Assembly (NCBI RefSeq): GCF_910592395.1
Contig: NC_088310.1
Coordinates: forward strand, 25,375,491 to 25,439,490
Source of the DNA: Lineus longissimus
Taxonomy: Eukaryota; Nemertea; Pilidiophora; Heteronemertea; Lineidae
Length of the DNA: 64,000 nt
Direction: 5' to 3'
Positions 1 through 23,326 of the stretch are shown piece after piece. Every line of letters begins with the position of its first letter. Position 1 is the first letter of the stretch. Under the pieces are notes generated by a model. It searched no databases. It was given only the letters and a program-made list of their open reading frames with translations, and was not told the DNA's origin. The translations under genes and the position numbers were made by a program.

Positions 1-1
1 G

Positions 2-337
2 TGTCGATTAGCATATGAACTTATGCAGACATATCACCCTGACGCTCATGATTGGTTCCGTTCACTCGACGATATCTTTTATTATGGCGGCCAAAACGGG
101 CACGACCAGCGAGTGATTTATCCGCATCAACCAAAAGTCTTCGGAGAACTTGAACTTAAACTCGGTGACCTGATAGGTATTGCTGGTAACCACTGGGACG
201 GTTATTCAAAAGGGACAAATAAACGGACGGGGAAGGTTGGGTTATTCCCGTCGTTTAAAGTGGAGGATCGTGTCGAATCAGTCAAGATGGCGACATTTCC
301 TGAACTTGACGAGGAGGAGGAGGAAAAGACGAGGTGA
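2..337 (+). CDS. FUT8: Alpha-1,6-fucosyltransferase (FUT8), C-terminal end, partial
   Basis: Golgi type II membrane enzyme that adds core fucose to N-glycans. Only the last 111 codons are present; the frame is open to the left edge, so most of the gene lies outside. The peptide starts CRLAYELMQTYHPDA and contains SLDDIFYYGGQN and IAGNHWDGYSKG, then GKVGLFPSFKVEDRVE. These match the end of the catalytic domain followed by the C-terminal SH3 domain peculiar to FUT8; the NHWDGYSKG and GLFPS(F/Y)KV blocks are the SH3 signatures. It ends in an acidic tail (PELDEEEEEK) and a TGA stop at 335-337. An internal ATG at 23 is not the start, because family similarity continues upstream of it. Family assignment is very secure. 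The upstream splice boundary cannot be seen. Confidence 0.95.
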   Translation, partial: CRLAYELMQTYHPDAHDWFRSLDDIFYYGGQNGHDQRVIYPHQPKVFGELELKLGDLIGIAGNHWDGYSKGTNKRTGKVGLFPSFKVEDRVESVKMATFPELDEEEEEKTR

Positions 338-3300
338 TGACACGTCACCGTAGATAGTAATAGTTCAAATGTGCGTTTTTTATATATTTTTCTATACCCA
401 TGATTCTAGTCTACATGTGATCAGTCGCCACACCAGGGAGCATTATGCCATGAATCTGTCATAATATGCATAGTTTGGTTTCAAAATGAGATAAATCCAT
501 TTTTGAAATTTTTGACAAATTAGAGATATTTTGGACAGTAAGTCAGTATTTGCATCACAGATTGAAATGGTATATGACATGATTTCAAACTCCTTGTGTC
601 TGCCTGTGTTGATACTAATTATCTGCTCACAGTGTGAGTGCTTCTCTGCATTTGATAGCTTATTATCAAGATGAGTGATTTGCTTCTAGTTTGCTTTGCC
701 TGCAGTACAACACCAGAGTAGCTAACTCAGAAATTTTAGGTATGGCGTTTATCTCGATTTGTAACCAAACTTGTCATCTCATTTTCTTGCCAGTTTGTAC
801 TCGATTGAAAATGTAATGAGTTTCTTGTCCCCTTGTGTGGCAGTTGGTCACATTGGAGCTCATTCAAATACACTTGTACATAGAAACTGTTTGTTTGGAA
901 GTTGTGGTAATATATAATAAAATCAAAGGGAAATAGTGAGCAGAATGATGCTTCATTAACCTGATTGATTTTCAAATAAATCCAATTTTTTAGAACGGGA
1001 TCACTTTATAACTTGTTCACAAGTAACTTGAAGGCAAATAGTCAGGATAGCATGTGATTTTCAAAACTTCAAAAGTCAAAGCGCAATATTGAGACAATGA
1101 ACTAGCCAGTGACATGTCAAAATTGACTGGTCTAAGTCGATCTCAATGAGAAAGTGATGTCACTTGTTGCCCCTAGTTATTCTCAGCCCCAGGTTTACCG
1201 CTACAGGTGGAAACAACTGGGTATTTTTCTGCAGGGTTTGATGCTGTTCAGTGTAACACCATCAATTTTTGTGGTAGGCCATTCAAGAATGTCATTGTGA
1301 CCATTTTCTGATCTAGTCATATCATGAAAATGCAGATGATTGATTAACGTAAACGCTGTGGCTCTTCTTACTTGAGTGTTAATCATATCCTGCATAGAGT
1401 GGTGATCACAAGCTGGGGTCAACAATGGGGGGGGGGGGGGGGGACAGTATCATATGGTTTATGGTCATGTGAGACTAGCCACAGCTATGTGACTTTATAC
1501 TATTATTATCATAACGTGCAATCATTAACTAATCTGCTGATTTCAACTCAAGATTTCTTCTTCTGCAATAAGCAAGGACCATAACATTGTATATTAGAGT
1601 AACTTGTATTCTTTTACCTATTTGAACTGTGAGGATGTTAACACTTTCATGCCAACGTTGCACACCCAACACCCCTTTTCAGACCCCAGGGGAAAAATCG
1701 ATCAGAGAAAACTGTACAAGGTCAACTGTTTAAAATCAGCTGCTGGGGTATTTACACAGAGAGGTATCTTGGTGAGGTAGATCTAAGTCAGATGGCGCTG
1801 AAAGTGTTAACCACTGAGTGTTTTACATGACTATGTTTCACTGCCAATTCCGGTTACTATCAACTCCTAATGAGATAAAATGGAGGAGAACTAGCCCTTC
1901 TGTTGTGTTCTATTCACAATATTCTCGAGTGTCTGATGAGAGAACATGGGCAGGGGTAAGCTTTCCCCCATTTCACCTTGCATTATTTATTACTGCTTTA
2001 ACCATCATGAAATTGACTTGGAAAAAAGTTTTTTCTATCAGGTGTCATTTCTTACCGTAGATGTTGCTACATATAAACAAATACTGCATTGTATGTCAAT
2101 CCTTACCGTAAACTATTCAGGCACATTTTTGTATGCCAGAGAGAAACATGACAGAAATTGTGCAAATTGCGACAACGACTGTGAAGACTCACATGTATTC
2201 GGGGGAGATTGAATTCAATGATATATTTCGGACTTATAGTAGGAACTTAAAATAACATCACAGTAAGGAAGGATAGACATGACACTAAATGTATTTCAAG
2301 CACAAATACTATGGTTGAAATATTACTGTCCTTTTGAACATGGGCTGAGCGCAAAACTAGGGTGTGTACATTAAACGTTATTTTGAAAACCCAGTTTATG
2401 ACTCCAATGGGAATACCATAAGATAAAGTTGTGTTCCAACAGTAGTGTGACCAGCCCCTAGCAGATAGCAGCACCAAACAGTTTTGTAACATTGCACTGA
2501 TATCTGGGGCTTACTCAATTCATTCAAAATTGTGACTATCCATAGTTTTCGCTCAGCTTGCGGAATTTCGACATTCGTCATCTACTCTGATTCTGTATTA
2601 TACTCACTTCTGTATTAAGGTATTGTCACCACTTTTGTGCTGCCAACCACCATCTCCTTGGATAAAAAACGGTGTTAAGCTTTAACTGTTACTCTTCGTC
2701 GGCTCTGACAAACGAACCTATATTCTGTGTGTTTATTTTTTTTCAAATAAATTTTGTAGCTTTGTTTTTGTAACTTATGAAATGATGACCTAGGATGAAA
2801 TCATTCCTATAAATGGGACATTATCACCCGGCTGACGACCAACTTTTGTGGCTGCAACCTGGAATCATGAACACCTGCGACAAAATCACTCTGCGATGGT
2901 TATTGCAGGTGCCTGTGATCGACAGCTTGCCAGAATATAGAACTAGCGCCGGTCTCCAATTATTTAAGGGTCACTTTTTTACATGCTAAATGTATTGGGA
3001 TTGCGTTGCGTTTGACCTCAATGTTGATCTTCCTTCAGGTCGTTTGTACTCAAGAATTGGTACAGCACGTGCTCCTTTAGTCACAACTTTTAGTTGTGTT
3101 TAAGTCTGCTTATATCTTTTGGTTTCATTTGAGGCACTAGTTGATTGGCCGTTTTACTGACCTAGTACTCTTTTATATGTGGATGAATACATGAATAATG
3201 AAGATATTGTTAAAGATAGCTTTATAATGTGAGTGTGTAGAATTGGGGAATAATGTACTAATGGCTACTGTACTTACAGAAAACCCTTCTTTTTGGGTTT

Positions 3301-4215
3301 ACATGACTTATATTCTGATTCTGTCTCTAGTTTACACTGGGAACTAATTCAACAAATTGAGTGACTCTCTTAAAGTTTATTTTGTATTTTGTTTGTATCT
3401 GGTATTTATTAATGTAGAAATAGTTTAGTTTTGTCACATGTATCACTAACTACTATCAAAATCAGTCATGACTTAATTCAGGGTTTTTGCATCATTCTGT
3501 ATACATGTTCACACACTGCTGAAACTGTCAAAAGGAAGTGACTATCAATGATGATTCTTCTAGTCCTGTATGCAGAGTAGGCCTTGGCTCTGCAGGGTAT
3601 TTTCGCCAACTCAGCCTTTGGAATCTTTTTCTGCCTTGCAAACTAATAATAGTCTTGATGACGTATTCCTCTTAAATCCATTGTTGTAGAGGACACAGAG
3701 CTCTCTAGATTTATGGTAGGCCTACAGTAGAATTTTATGTTCCAATCATTGTTATTAGCATTAGTGCATTGCATCACAAGCCTCACGTTTTTCCTAGAAC
3801 TGCAACTTGCTTGTTATTTTTGTTGTCCTACTCAATTAACTGAGCATTTAACTGGAACTATGATTGTCATAACTCTCAGTTGTGAGGAATATTTTTGGTT
3901 TTCGTGATACTTGCTATGCTCTGTCTCAGTCCTGAATATCTAGTCCTCGTAAACTAACTCGTTGTCTCTTTATGTGTTCTCTGCAATCAAAACTTTTTTT
4001 CTCTGTCACCATGGTGTGATGGTTTTATGTGTGTATGAACCTAATGGCAAATTTTCATTGCAATTACGGGGTTGAAGAAGTAATTTGAATACAAAACTGT
4101 ATTTGTATTGGCTAAGATGAATTTTGTAATTTGTGATTTCTAATGATATTCCTATAAAAAGATCCCGAGGTGTGTGTTTGTAACCTTTCTAAACAAAACC
4201 ATTACTGCTAATATC

Positions 4216-4411
4216 ATTTGTGACCCGCCATGGCAAATGAGTCACATGTCACTCCGAGCTTGACATGTTGAGACGGACTGGTTGTTCATTTCACTATTGT
4301 CTGCCTTTTTGAAATCTGAGCATATCAATTTCTTCTATTATGTCCAGGTGTCATTTTAGGCTCATCTTCTGTGCGACATGCGACTCATTTTGCCATGGTG
4401 GGTCACATTTG
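4216..4411. mobile_element. MITE-like element with ~35 bp terminal inverted repeats
   Basis: The left end reads GTGACCCGCCATGGCAAATG and continues AGTCACATGTC. The right end (about 4376-4407) is its inverse with a few mismatches: the reverse complement begins GTGACCCACCATGGCAAAAT. ATTT lies on both outer sides, a possible 4-bp target duplication. There is no ORF inside, as expected of a non-autonomous element of about 190 bp. The superfamily is not determined. Confidence 0.65.
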
Positions 4412-4789
4412 GTCTCTGTCACCTAGGTAACAAAATTAAATGTCATCAAGGATGCGTGTCACATTAAGCTTCATCCAAAGTTCACCTGGGTGCAGTGGTG
4501 TTTGCCGCACCCTGTATGATATTGATTGACCCTTTGGGTGCCGGGATGTAACCCTCTGATGAGAGTAATATATGTTTGTTCTAATATACTATGTCAATGC
4601 TATTTAACAGTTTGAGGAGCGACTGGACAACAAGCCTAAGAGGCCTATGTGTCGCAGACACATTTCATCCAGATATTTAGCATCTACACTGTATGAGTCT
4701 TTGTAATTTGTTGACAACGAATTCTGTATCTCCTAACTTACTGAATCACTTGTTGATGAATGATGCATTTGTAAAGTGTCATTTTGATT

Positions 4790-4795
4790 AATAAA
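4790..4795 (+). terminator. FUT8: Candidate FUT8 poly(A) signal AATAAA
   Basis: Canonical hexamer in an AT-rich context about 4.45 kb after the FUT8 stop codon. No other gene on this strand lies between. Usage is not demonstrated. Confidence 0.45.
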
Positions 4796-5389
4796 ACTCA
4801 AAAAATGTTTGTAATGAAATCAATTGTTATTTTTAGCTCCATCTGTGGATAAAATCAGGCATCTTGTAACGGTAAGACCTAGGCACTAACCTACCCATGT
4901 AAAGTAACTGTTTCCGAAAATTTCTTCCTACATTTGCAAAAGAAACTGGGCCTCCGAAAATTTACCCTAGATCTTTTATACAGCTTCTTGTTCAAATTGA
5001 ATGTAGGTGTAAGTTGATTGAAAATACTTATGTTGTTAAATCTAAAGGTTTGAAGATCAGTGGCTGCAACGATATTTAATCAGAGGGTAAAAGGAAGGCC
5101 TCCTATACTAAGCAACTGACAAGGTCAACAGAGGGGTACACCGAACAAGCCCCTGATCCTGCCTGCCACTGGTGAAACTCTTGTCCACCGTTGTTGATCC
5201 CATCAAAGAATCATATCTACTGTCGTTTCACTGGAAAGATGGCTTGTGGCTGTGCTGAACCTGTCTTGACAAAGCAAGTCATTATCTCTATCAAATTCCC
5301 TTAGTTTGATACTTCCAAAGGCATGAAAACCAATCAATTAAAGGACCCACAGTATGAAATTGGCTTAGGCGACAGTGACGCCGTCTAGT

Positions 5390-5475
5390 TTCCATTAAAT
5401 TCGACCTCTCTAATCAGGACACCTCTAGGACAGTACTTGGCAGTCCCAATAGTACCCTTGATAGGGCGGTTTTAC
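5390..5475. repeat. Fragment of dispersed 'CCTCTCTAATCAGGACACCTC' family
   Basis: Contains a block with 'gacctctctaatcaggacac' followed by 'ggacagtacttggcagtccc'. The same block pair occurs at 25317-25364 inside a CRLS1 intron, and a more diverged copy lies near 24540-24610. This is a shared interspersed repeat of unknown class. Confidence 0.55.
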
Positions 5476-5559
5476 CCTACTCCAATTTTTGTTCCCAATC
5501 CGTTGCTGTACTTGCAACTCCAGAGCCACACAAGGCTATTTCACCTGCTACACCAGACA

Positions 5560-5960
5560 ACGGTTGTGATCGGCCAAGGACAGTACCTCCTGCTTCACCA
5601 GCCAGGTTGTGAGAGATGGGGCTACATCGTAAAGGACATGGGACCATCATGTAGAAATGAGTGGGCTATTTCACCTGTAACACTAGACACAGTTTGTAAA
5701 GGCTCCTGTTTCAGCTGCTGTTATGAGAAACGGGGACAACCAGGTTGTAAAAGACATTTGGTAAAGTTTTGAATGATGGGGGTACTCCTCCTGCTTCACC
5801 AGCCAAGACCTGTGAAAGTCAGGGGACCACGGTGTGAAAGTCAGCTGTTATACCTCCTACCAACTGCTGTGAAAGACCAGGGGCTACTCGGATACCTCCT
5901 GGTCACCAGTCACAAGCTGTGAGCGGTGGGGGACCTAGTTGTGGGAGACAGGACATTTCA
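5560..5960. repeat. Degenerate tandem repeat ('CTTCACCAGCCA...TGTGA...GGGG')
   Basis: Recurring phrases of the form 'cctgcttcaccagcca', 'tgtgagagatggggctac' and 'tgtgaaagtcaggggac' recur every 60-80 bp with many differences. It looks like an old, decayed minisatellite, and its boundaries are approximate. Confidence 0.4.
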
Positions 5961-6784
5961 TTCTACTACACAGTATAGAATACAAACAAAACTATGCAAG
6001 CAAAATGGGTTAAAATGACACAAGTAGAATAGCCATCCCCTGCTGTTTTGCATAGTCAAAATTTATCATTTCGTGCAATGTGTTTTTTCAAGACTGATTG
6101 TTTTCAACGCTCTTCACTAGGCAATGTGGTGCTTTCTTCAGATTTATCGGATTCTGATTGGCTGAGAACCTGTGTACAAATGTACACTGTACTGCCCGAA
6201 AGGTTCATGAAAAAAAATTCGCTAGCGGGACGAATAGTTGGTTGTGACAATGTCTTTCATGACAGGCCTAAGCCTTGTCCATTGAAACATTTGTCTGTGC
6301 TTGCTACGAATGGCGCTCGTTCTTGATTAATTCTCTCCGAACGCCCAGTTCATCTCCATAAGTCAACAATAGAGACACAGTCCTGAGAAAAATAGACATC
6401 TCCGGCCTAGACTCCTATGCTGTCCATTTCGTCATCCTGATCGTCCACCGGGCGACAGCGCGAAGCCGGTCCACTGCGTTCGGATTGTAACAAACACCTG
6501 AGACATTTCTAACATTTCCTCCGCATTGGACGATCTATTTTGTTTGATTACCAAACCCTATGATCATGCCCTGCTTCTAAAACATCGTCTTAAGAGAGCA
6601 CAATGCCCGTTATATCAGTTAGGTCATGGGGCAAATCCAAGAAGATGTCTTTCGTGACAACATTTCGAGGGGGGGCAGAATGAAATGCCTTTAACATGAT
6701 GAATTAGGTGATCTAATCACATAATTTAAATGTTCCCACAAAAATAGCTGCATTTCGATCAAATATACTAACTTACAAATTATC

Positions 6785-7125
6785 CTGTCCCTCCAGTCTG
6801 ACCACCTGTCCTGTGCCTTCAGTACAACCTGGATGCGACCAGTTTTCGGTTGGGAGACACATTGTACTGTCCCTACAGTGTAACCACCTGTCCTATGTCT
6901 TCAGCATAGCCAGGATGTGACCACCTTTCATTCTGAGACGAATTATCCTGTCCCTCCCTGTGGCAACCTGTCCTGTGTCTTCAGCACAGTCAGGATGTGA
7001 CCAGTTGTCGATCTTTCAAATGGTAGACGAAGTGTGCTGTCGCTCCAGTGTGACCACCTGTCCTGAGTCTTCAGTACAGAAAGGACTTGTCTACTTATCT
7101 CTGTCCTGTGTCATTAGTACAGGCA
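6785..7125. repeat. Degenerate tandem repeat, about 85 bp unit, four copies
   Basis: Four successive copies of 'tgaccacctgtcctgtgtcttcagtacag' plus 'ccaggatgtgacca' are seen, at roughly 6797, 6880, 6962 and 7058. Isolated relics such as 'gttcttcagacaggccaggatgt' continue to about 8,320. Diverged minisatellite with no coding function apparent. Confidence 0.6.
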
Positions 7126-7639
7126 TGGTATGAATACTTGTCAGTGTTGCAGAAGAGAGACTATCCTTATCCTTGGGTGTTTTGTGTTTGGCCTGAATGT
7201 GCTCTCATGTCCATTCCATCTGGCTGCGATATGGCATCTAGTCCATAGGACGTCCAAGCCACTCAAACCACTTTTGAGGAGATTTGGCTGGGATGTGACT
7301 TCTCGACCCACTTGTATGGGCACTCAACACTCTGAATGAGGAGATCAGTCCAATACATTACCTTCACCATCAACATCGAGGTAATATTATAAAGCTGATG
7401 TTGTCCGCAAGTGGAATACCAGTATTATCACATCCAGGAAGACAAGAGACCTGATATGCCTTGAGTGAGGACAACCGGGCCCTGAATGGCTAAGATGTGA
7501 ATATGTCGGTCCTTCAGGTATAACACGAATGAGACTATTGTCCTGATATTTCAGTTGTGCTCTTAGATGCGCAAGTCTTGCCTTTGCTACAAATACCGTT
7601 CACAGGACAACAGCCAATATCCCCTACGAAAATGATCAA

Positions 7640-7770
7640 GGGATTCAACATGGTGAATTCAGCATTCACCATGGTTAAATCGGTGTTTACCATGTTCACC
7701 ATGGTGAATGCAGATTTCACCATGCTCACTAAGGTGAATATTTCGCCGTCCTAATTCACCATGGTGAAGT
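7640..7770. repeat. Cluster of palindromic TTCACCATGGTGAA units
   Basis: The perfect 14-bp palindrome ttcaccatggtgaa occurs at 7695-7708 and 7755-7768. One-mismatch or half copies (attcaccatggttaa, acatggtgaattc, tttcaccatgctcac) lie between 7648 and 7735. Because the unit is palindromic, ORFs stay open on both strands here; they are not genes. Confidence 0.65.
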
Positions 7771-8614
7771 GCTGAGAGATCACCTTGTGAATTTTGGATT
7801 TACCATGTGAAAATGAGACACACTTTTCCCAAGGGACCTGTGACAACATCAGGACACCTTTGGTATAGCCTCTATCTCACTGTGCCCTTCAAGACAGTCC
7901 TAACTACTCTACTCGGCCACTCAAGTAGCCAACTTGAAAGATCTCATGTAGACAGCATCTGGACCCATCTTCGTCTGATAGCTTAGCATCCATCTCAGTG
8001 CGCTCTTGAAGACAGGCCCAAGAACTGGGCAATTCAAGTGGCCTACTATTTCCTAATGTGGCAACAAGTAAGTGCTTGTTCTTTCACTTGCTTGATCGAA
8101 GTACTCAAGCATAGCTACTTGGCTACATTATGTTACTGTACTTAGCTATAGGGCTCTTTCTTCCCATCCAAAACAGCAAGGAAGGGTAAAGGATAAGACT
8201 GTCTCTTTGGTTCGGACTGGATGTGACAACAAAGATGTGGGTGTTCCTTTGGTGCCAACATGGATGTGATTGTCCGTTTGACGACAGTTACCTGTTCTTC
8301 AGACAGGCCAGGATGTAAATTTTGTCGTCAATCCAGTTTATGCACTCTTCGCAGATGAGACTCTTTAGCGAGCAGTAACGTGGAACAAAAATGGGCAATA
8401 TTGACATTTCTCCCTGTAGATTCTGTTAAATGTCACAACATGAGAGCACACGGAACAGCCAGTGTCAAGAATGTAACCGACTCTCTGGTGAGGACAGGTT
8501 GTGACAACTTTTCCGGTCCTTCAGCAGGTTTGGCTAGGAGGTGAATAATGGACACATGGACCATTTCAAAATAACAAAAAGAAACTTAGCTTGCACGTTC
8601 TTTATAAGTATATT

Positions 8615-8620
8615 TTTATT
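8615..8620 (-). terminator. EIF2AK4: Candidate GCN2 poly(A) signal AATAAA (minus strand)
   Basis: TTTATT on the plus strand is AATAAA on the minus strand, about 580 bp past the GCN2 stop. A second one lies near 8800. Either would give a short, AT-rich 3' UTR. Confidence 0.4.
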
Positions 8621-9143
8621 TGCAAATTCATAAACACTGACACAATTTTTGGAGCAAAAATAAATCTGCTAACAACAGTTGCCAACTTCTCAATCACACT
8701 GCATTTAATGGTCTCTCACTTGAGGAGCATACTGAAAACCAGAACAATTTCGGGCGCAGGATATTTTCTTGATTTTGCAAATGGATTGCAATTGGAATTC
8801 ATTTATTATCATGAAATTGAATTGTTTTCAAATACATTATTAACAGAAAATCGAAATAATTGCACAACTTAACATTAATCTACACTGACAGCACATGGAC
8901 CACTCTGGCACCAACAATAAAATGACTGGTGATTATAAACTAAATAATAAATAAATTGATGGAACAATATTGTTTCTTTACCTTTTACAGGTAAATACAG
9001 TCTGTTCCGTTAAAACAGATTAATTCTGCAGCTGTAGAGTGAAAGATATAACAAGTGTAAGGAGACTAATTGACTTGGAAACACACAGAAAATATTACGT
9101 CAAAGTGATAAGACCATACAAAATGATGACAGACGATTTTCCA

Positions 9144-9199
9144 GATGATCTGTTGTAACAAGACTTTAGATGATCTGTTATAACAAGACTTTAGATATG

Positions 9200-9215
<16 letters not shown>
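9144..9215 (-). repeat. 25-bp minisatellite overlapping the GCN2 stop codon
   Basis: Three units of gatgatctgttataacaagacttta (plus strand) sit at 9144-9168, 9169-9193 and a 22-nt form at 9194-9215. The last unit contains the final coding codons (Tyr-Lys-Val-Leu-Leu) and the TAA stop of GCN2 at 9200-9202, so the 3' UTR begins with tandem copies of the coding end. Confidence 0.8.
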
Positions 9216-21199
<11,984 letters not shown>

Positions 21200-21393
21200 G
21201 TTGTCATATTTCAGTTAAACAAATGAAAACCCCGAATGCATTTATTTTATCCAAAAAAAATTGTTTTGAAAAAATTTCATTTCATATATGGGCGCTGACA
21301 TATTGTAAGTCTCGCGCAGATAATTTCGATATGCATAGATTTTTGAACTGCCACGAAGAACAATTCCTGAAGTCACTGTGCAAGACTGTAAGC
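21200..21393. promoter_or_regulatory. Bidirectional promoter between GCN2 and POP7
   Basis: Only 194 bp separate the GCN2 ATG (minus) from the POP7 ATG (plus). The interval must hold both 5' UTRs and both promoters. It includes 'atgggcgctgac' and 'ctcgcgcag' but no clear TATA box. Divergent sharing is inferred from spacing. Confidence 0.6.
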
Positions 21394-21864
21394 ATGGCTG
21401 AAGCAAGTGCAGACAGCTCAGTTTCTTCTCCACAAAAGCCGAATCCTGAGAAATTCAATGAACTTGTCGACGAAGAACAATACACAATAAAGAAGAGGTT
21501 GCCTAGGACATTCCCTAAACGCAAAAATGATGTGTATGTCAGCTCAAAAACGAACTTAAAAGTGCAGTTGAATAGGTGCCTGAAACATTTTGATGAAAAT
21601 GGTTTCCAAGAAGTGTTCATCCATGGACTGGGTAATGCCATAAATAGGGCCATAAACCTTGCCCTCCAGGTTCAGGTTCATTATGGAAACGTGATGGAAG
21701 TATCAACACATACGTCGACGTTAGAATTAATAGATGATTTAGACCCAAAAACAGAAGATGCAGAACCTGGTGTTCATTCGCGGAATAATTCAGCCGTACA
21801 CATTCGAGTTTATCGGAAAGACCCTGCGTCAGACTCTCCAGATACAGTCATTAAAGGGACATAG
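21394..21864 (+). CDS. POP7: RNase P/MRP protein subunit p20 (POP7/RPP20)
   Basis: Alba-fold subunit of nuclear RNase P and RNase MRP, which process pre-tRNA 5' ends and pre-rRNA; it pairs with RPP25 on the RNA. Single exon, 156 residues (human about 140). Residues 29-60 read YTIKKRLPRTFPKRKNDVYV and continue into KTNLKVQLNRC. Residues 77-93 are HGLGNAINRAINLALQV, the family signature. Later come STLELIDDLDP and the C-terminal RNNSAVHIRVYRK. I chose the ATG at 21394 (MAEAS...) because it fits the family length and start style. The frame is open further upstream to an ATG at 21178, but that would overlap GCN2 exon 1 and add residues unlike the family. An AATAAA lies at 22392. Confidence 0.95.
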   Translation: MAEASADSSVSSPQKPNPEKFNELVDEEQYTIKKRLPRTFPKRKNDVYVSSKTNLKVQLNRCLKHFDENGFQEVFIHGLGNAINRAINLALQVQVHYGNVMEVSTHTSTLELIDDLDPKTEDAEPGVHSRNNSAVHIRVYRKDPASDSPDTVIKGT

Positions 21865-22420
21865 GTTATTTGACACTAAACTTGGGATTTTATGCAGTGA
21901 TTAGGCTGTCTTGGGGCCTTTCCCAGTTGATCAATCAATCAATGCGTCTGGACATGCAGACCACAATGGACATGATAGCAAAGCTGGAGATAAGCTACTG
22001 TCATCAAGACCACATTCATGCCCAACAATGCAATTTATCCAACCTGTCCTGAGAACATTATCAAATATTTAGCTTTAGCTGGGACTTGTGTGTGTCCAGA
22101 GTGTTGCGGAGATGCCAAGACAGCAGTTTAAGAAGACAGTTCACAACCAGTCAGAATGCCAGTTGGATTGCAAATGGAAGTACATGCAGCAGTTTTGAAC
22201 CACAGTTTCAGACTGACAGTGATTGGACATTGATTTACATGTATATATGCTTTTGTGTAAAATGGTATTCCCTGTGGATGCATACTCTCAGATGAACCAA
22301 CCAACTCCATTTCTTGACTATCGGGGGGGGGGGGGGGGGTGGGGGGTGGGACGAGTTGCACGAATTCCCAACTTGTATTGTCCAGAATGGCAATAAATCT
22401 GTGTCTTCACAAGTTTTCCT
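21865..22420 (+). other. POP7: POP7 3' UTR with G17 tract
   Basis: About 530 bp between the POP7 stop and a canonical AATAAA at 22392-22397 (context ggcaataaatctg). A 17-base G run sits at 22323-22339, followed by a second G-rich stretch. The UTR boundary is inferred. Confidence 0.6.
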
Positions 22421-22858
22421 GATCGTTGTTATGTTATTGAAATCAAAATCATGTAAAAAGTAACATCAAAAGATGACTCGTAGACAAACAATGTGAAAGT
22501 CAATCAGTCAAACACTGTTCGGGAATGTCTACTGTTACACCACTGAACCTACGTATAAAGGTATGGGAACAGGGAACACTGTTTTCAGTTCCTTAAAACG
22601 TAGATACTTTTTAATTAGACCTCCAGACACTTTGTATATATAGAATAAACCGGTATGCTCAGGTCACTTGCCACGTACCCAATCTCACAAACACTGCATC
22701 GCTGTTTCCTTTGTCCGTGGACCCTGCCATGTTCGCGGTATGCTCGATATTCAGTCGGATCGGCTGGGCAACCTGAGCGAACACTATAAAAAAGGGTGAA
22801 TTTCTTTCTGCACCATGTCAGGAGCAATTAACAAAAAGACATTTTATATCATAAAACA

Positions 22859-22864
22859 TTTAAT
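22859..22864 (-). terminator. CRLS1: Candidate CRLS1 poly(A) signal ATTAAA (minus strand)
   Basis: TTTAAT on the plus strand is ATTAAA on the minus strand, about 465 bp after the CRLS1 stop. It leaves about 440 bp between the convergent POP7 and CRLS1 transcripts. Confidence 0.35.
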
Positions 22865-23326
22865 GTTTCATTCTTGACTTAACATGATTATTATCTCTTA
22901 CAAAAGTCTCCATCACCTTCATGATATCAGATACCTGATCATTGGTACTGGCCTGGTATCAAACATTCTAAGCACATGAAAATACTAAATAACAATTCTT
23001 AGTAATAGTCCTGGATGGAAGTACCGGCAACTTGAGCCCTTTCCTTAGAAAAATAAAAAATTTACCCTTGAGGCAGAATACTCTCTGGAGAACATCACCT
23101 CCAAGCTGCAAAGGGACTCGGAAGAAGAAGGAGTTGGAATATAAATCCAAGCGAAAGAATGAATGCAGCTGCATCGAGCAGTTCTTATCTCCAAGTCCAA
23201 TAATTATCAAAGAAAATGACATAAGTTTGGAAGCCATAATAGATTCATCCTAAATGCACCCATCTGACAAGTCCATTCCTAAGGGAATTCGAAGTACTGC
23301 ATCACATGTCTGTTCATGCCCACTCG

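Larger units (their letters stand above)
338..4815 (+). other. FUT8: Probable FUT8 3' UTR
   Basis: About 4.5 kb follow the FUT8 stop with no convincing coding sequence; short ORFs here show no family motifs. A canonical AATAAA at 4790-4795 (context taataaaactc) is the best poly(A) signal on this strand. The stretch carries a 17-base G run at 1427-1443 and a small inverted-repeat element at 4216-4411. That it is a single UTR is inference from the absence of other genes. Confidence 0.45.
4816..8590. other. Intergenic region with degenerate repeats
   Basis: Lies between the likely 3' ends of FUT8 (+) and GCN2 (-). ORFs here (for example 5437-5772 and 6048-6326) have no recognisable protein motifs and overlap repeat sequence. 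The stretch holds a dispersed-repeat fragment near 5395-5470, two degenerate tandem arrays and a cluster of TTCACCATGGTGAA palindromes. No gene is supported. Confidence 0.6.

Noticed and set aside
5437-6326. ORFs of 111 and 92 residues in the intergenic region
   Set aside because: They overlap degenerate repeats, show no family motifs and have no splice or poly(A) context.
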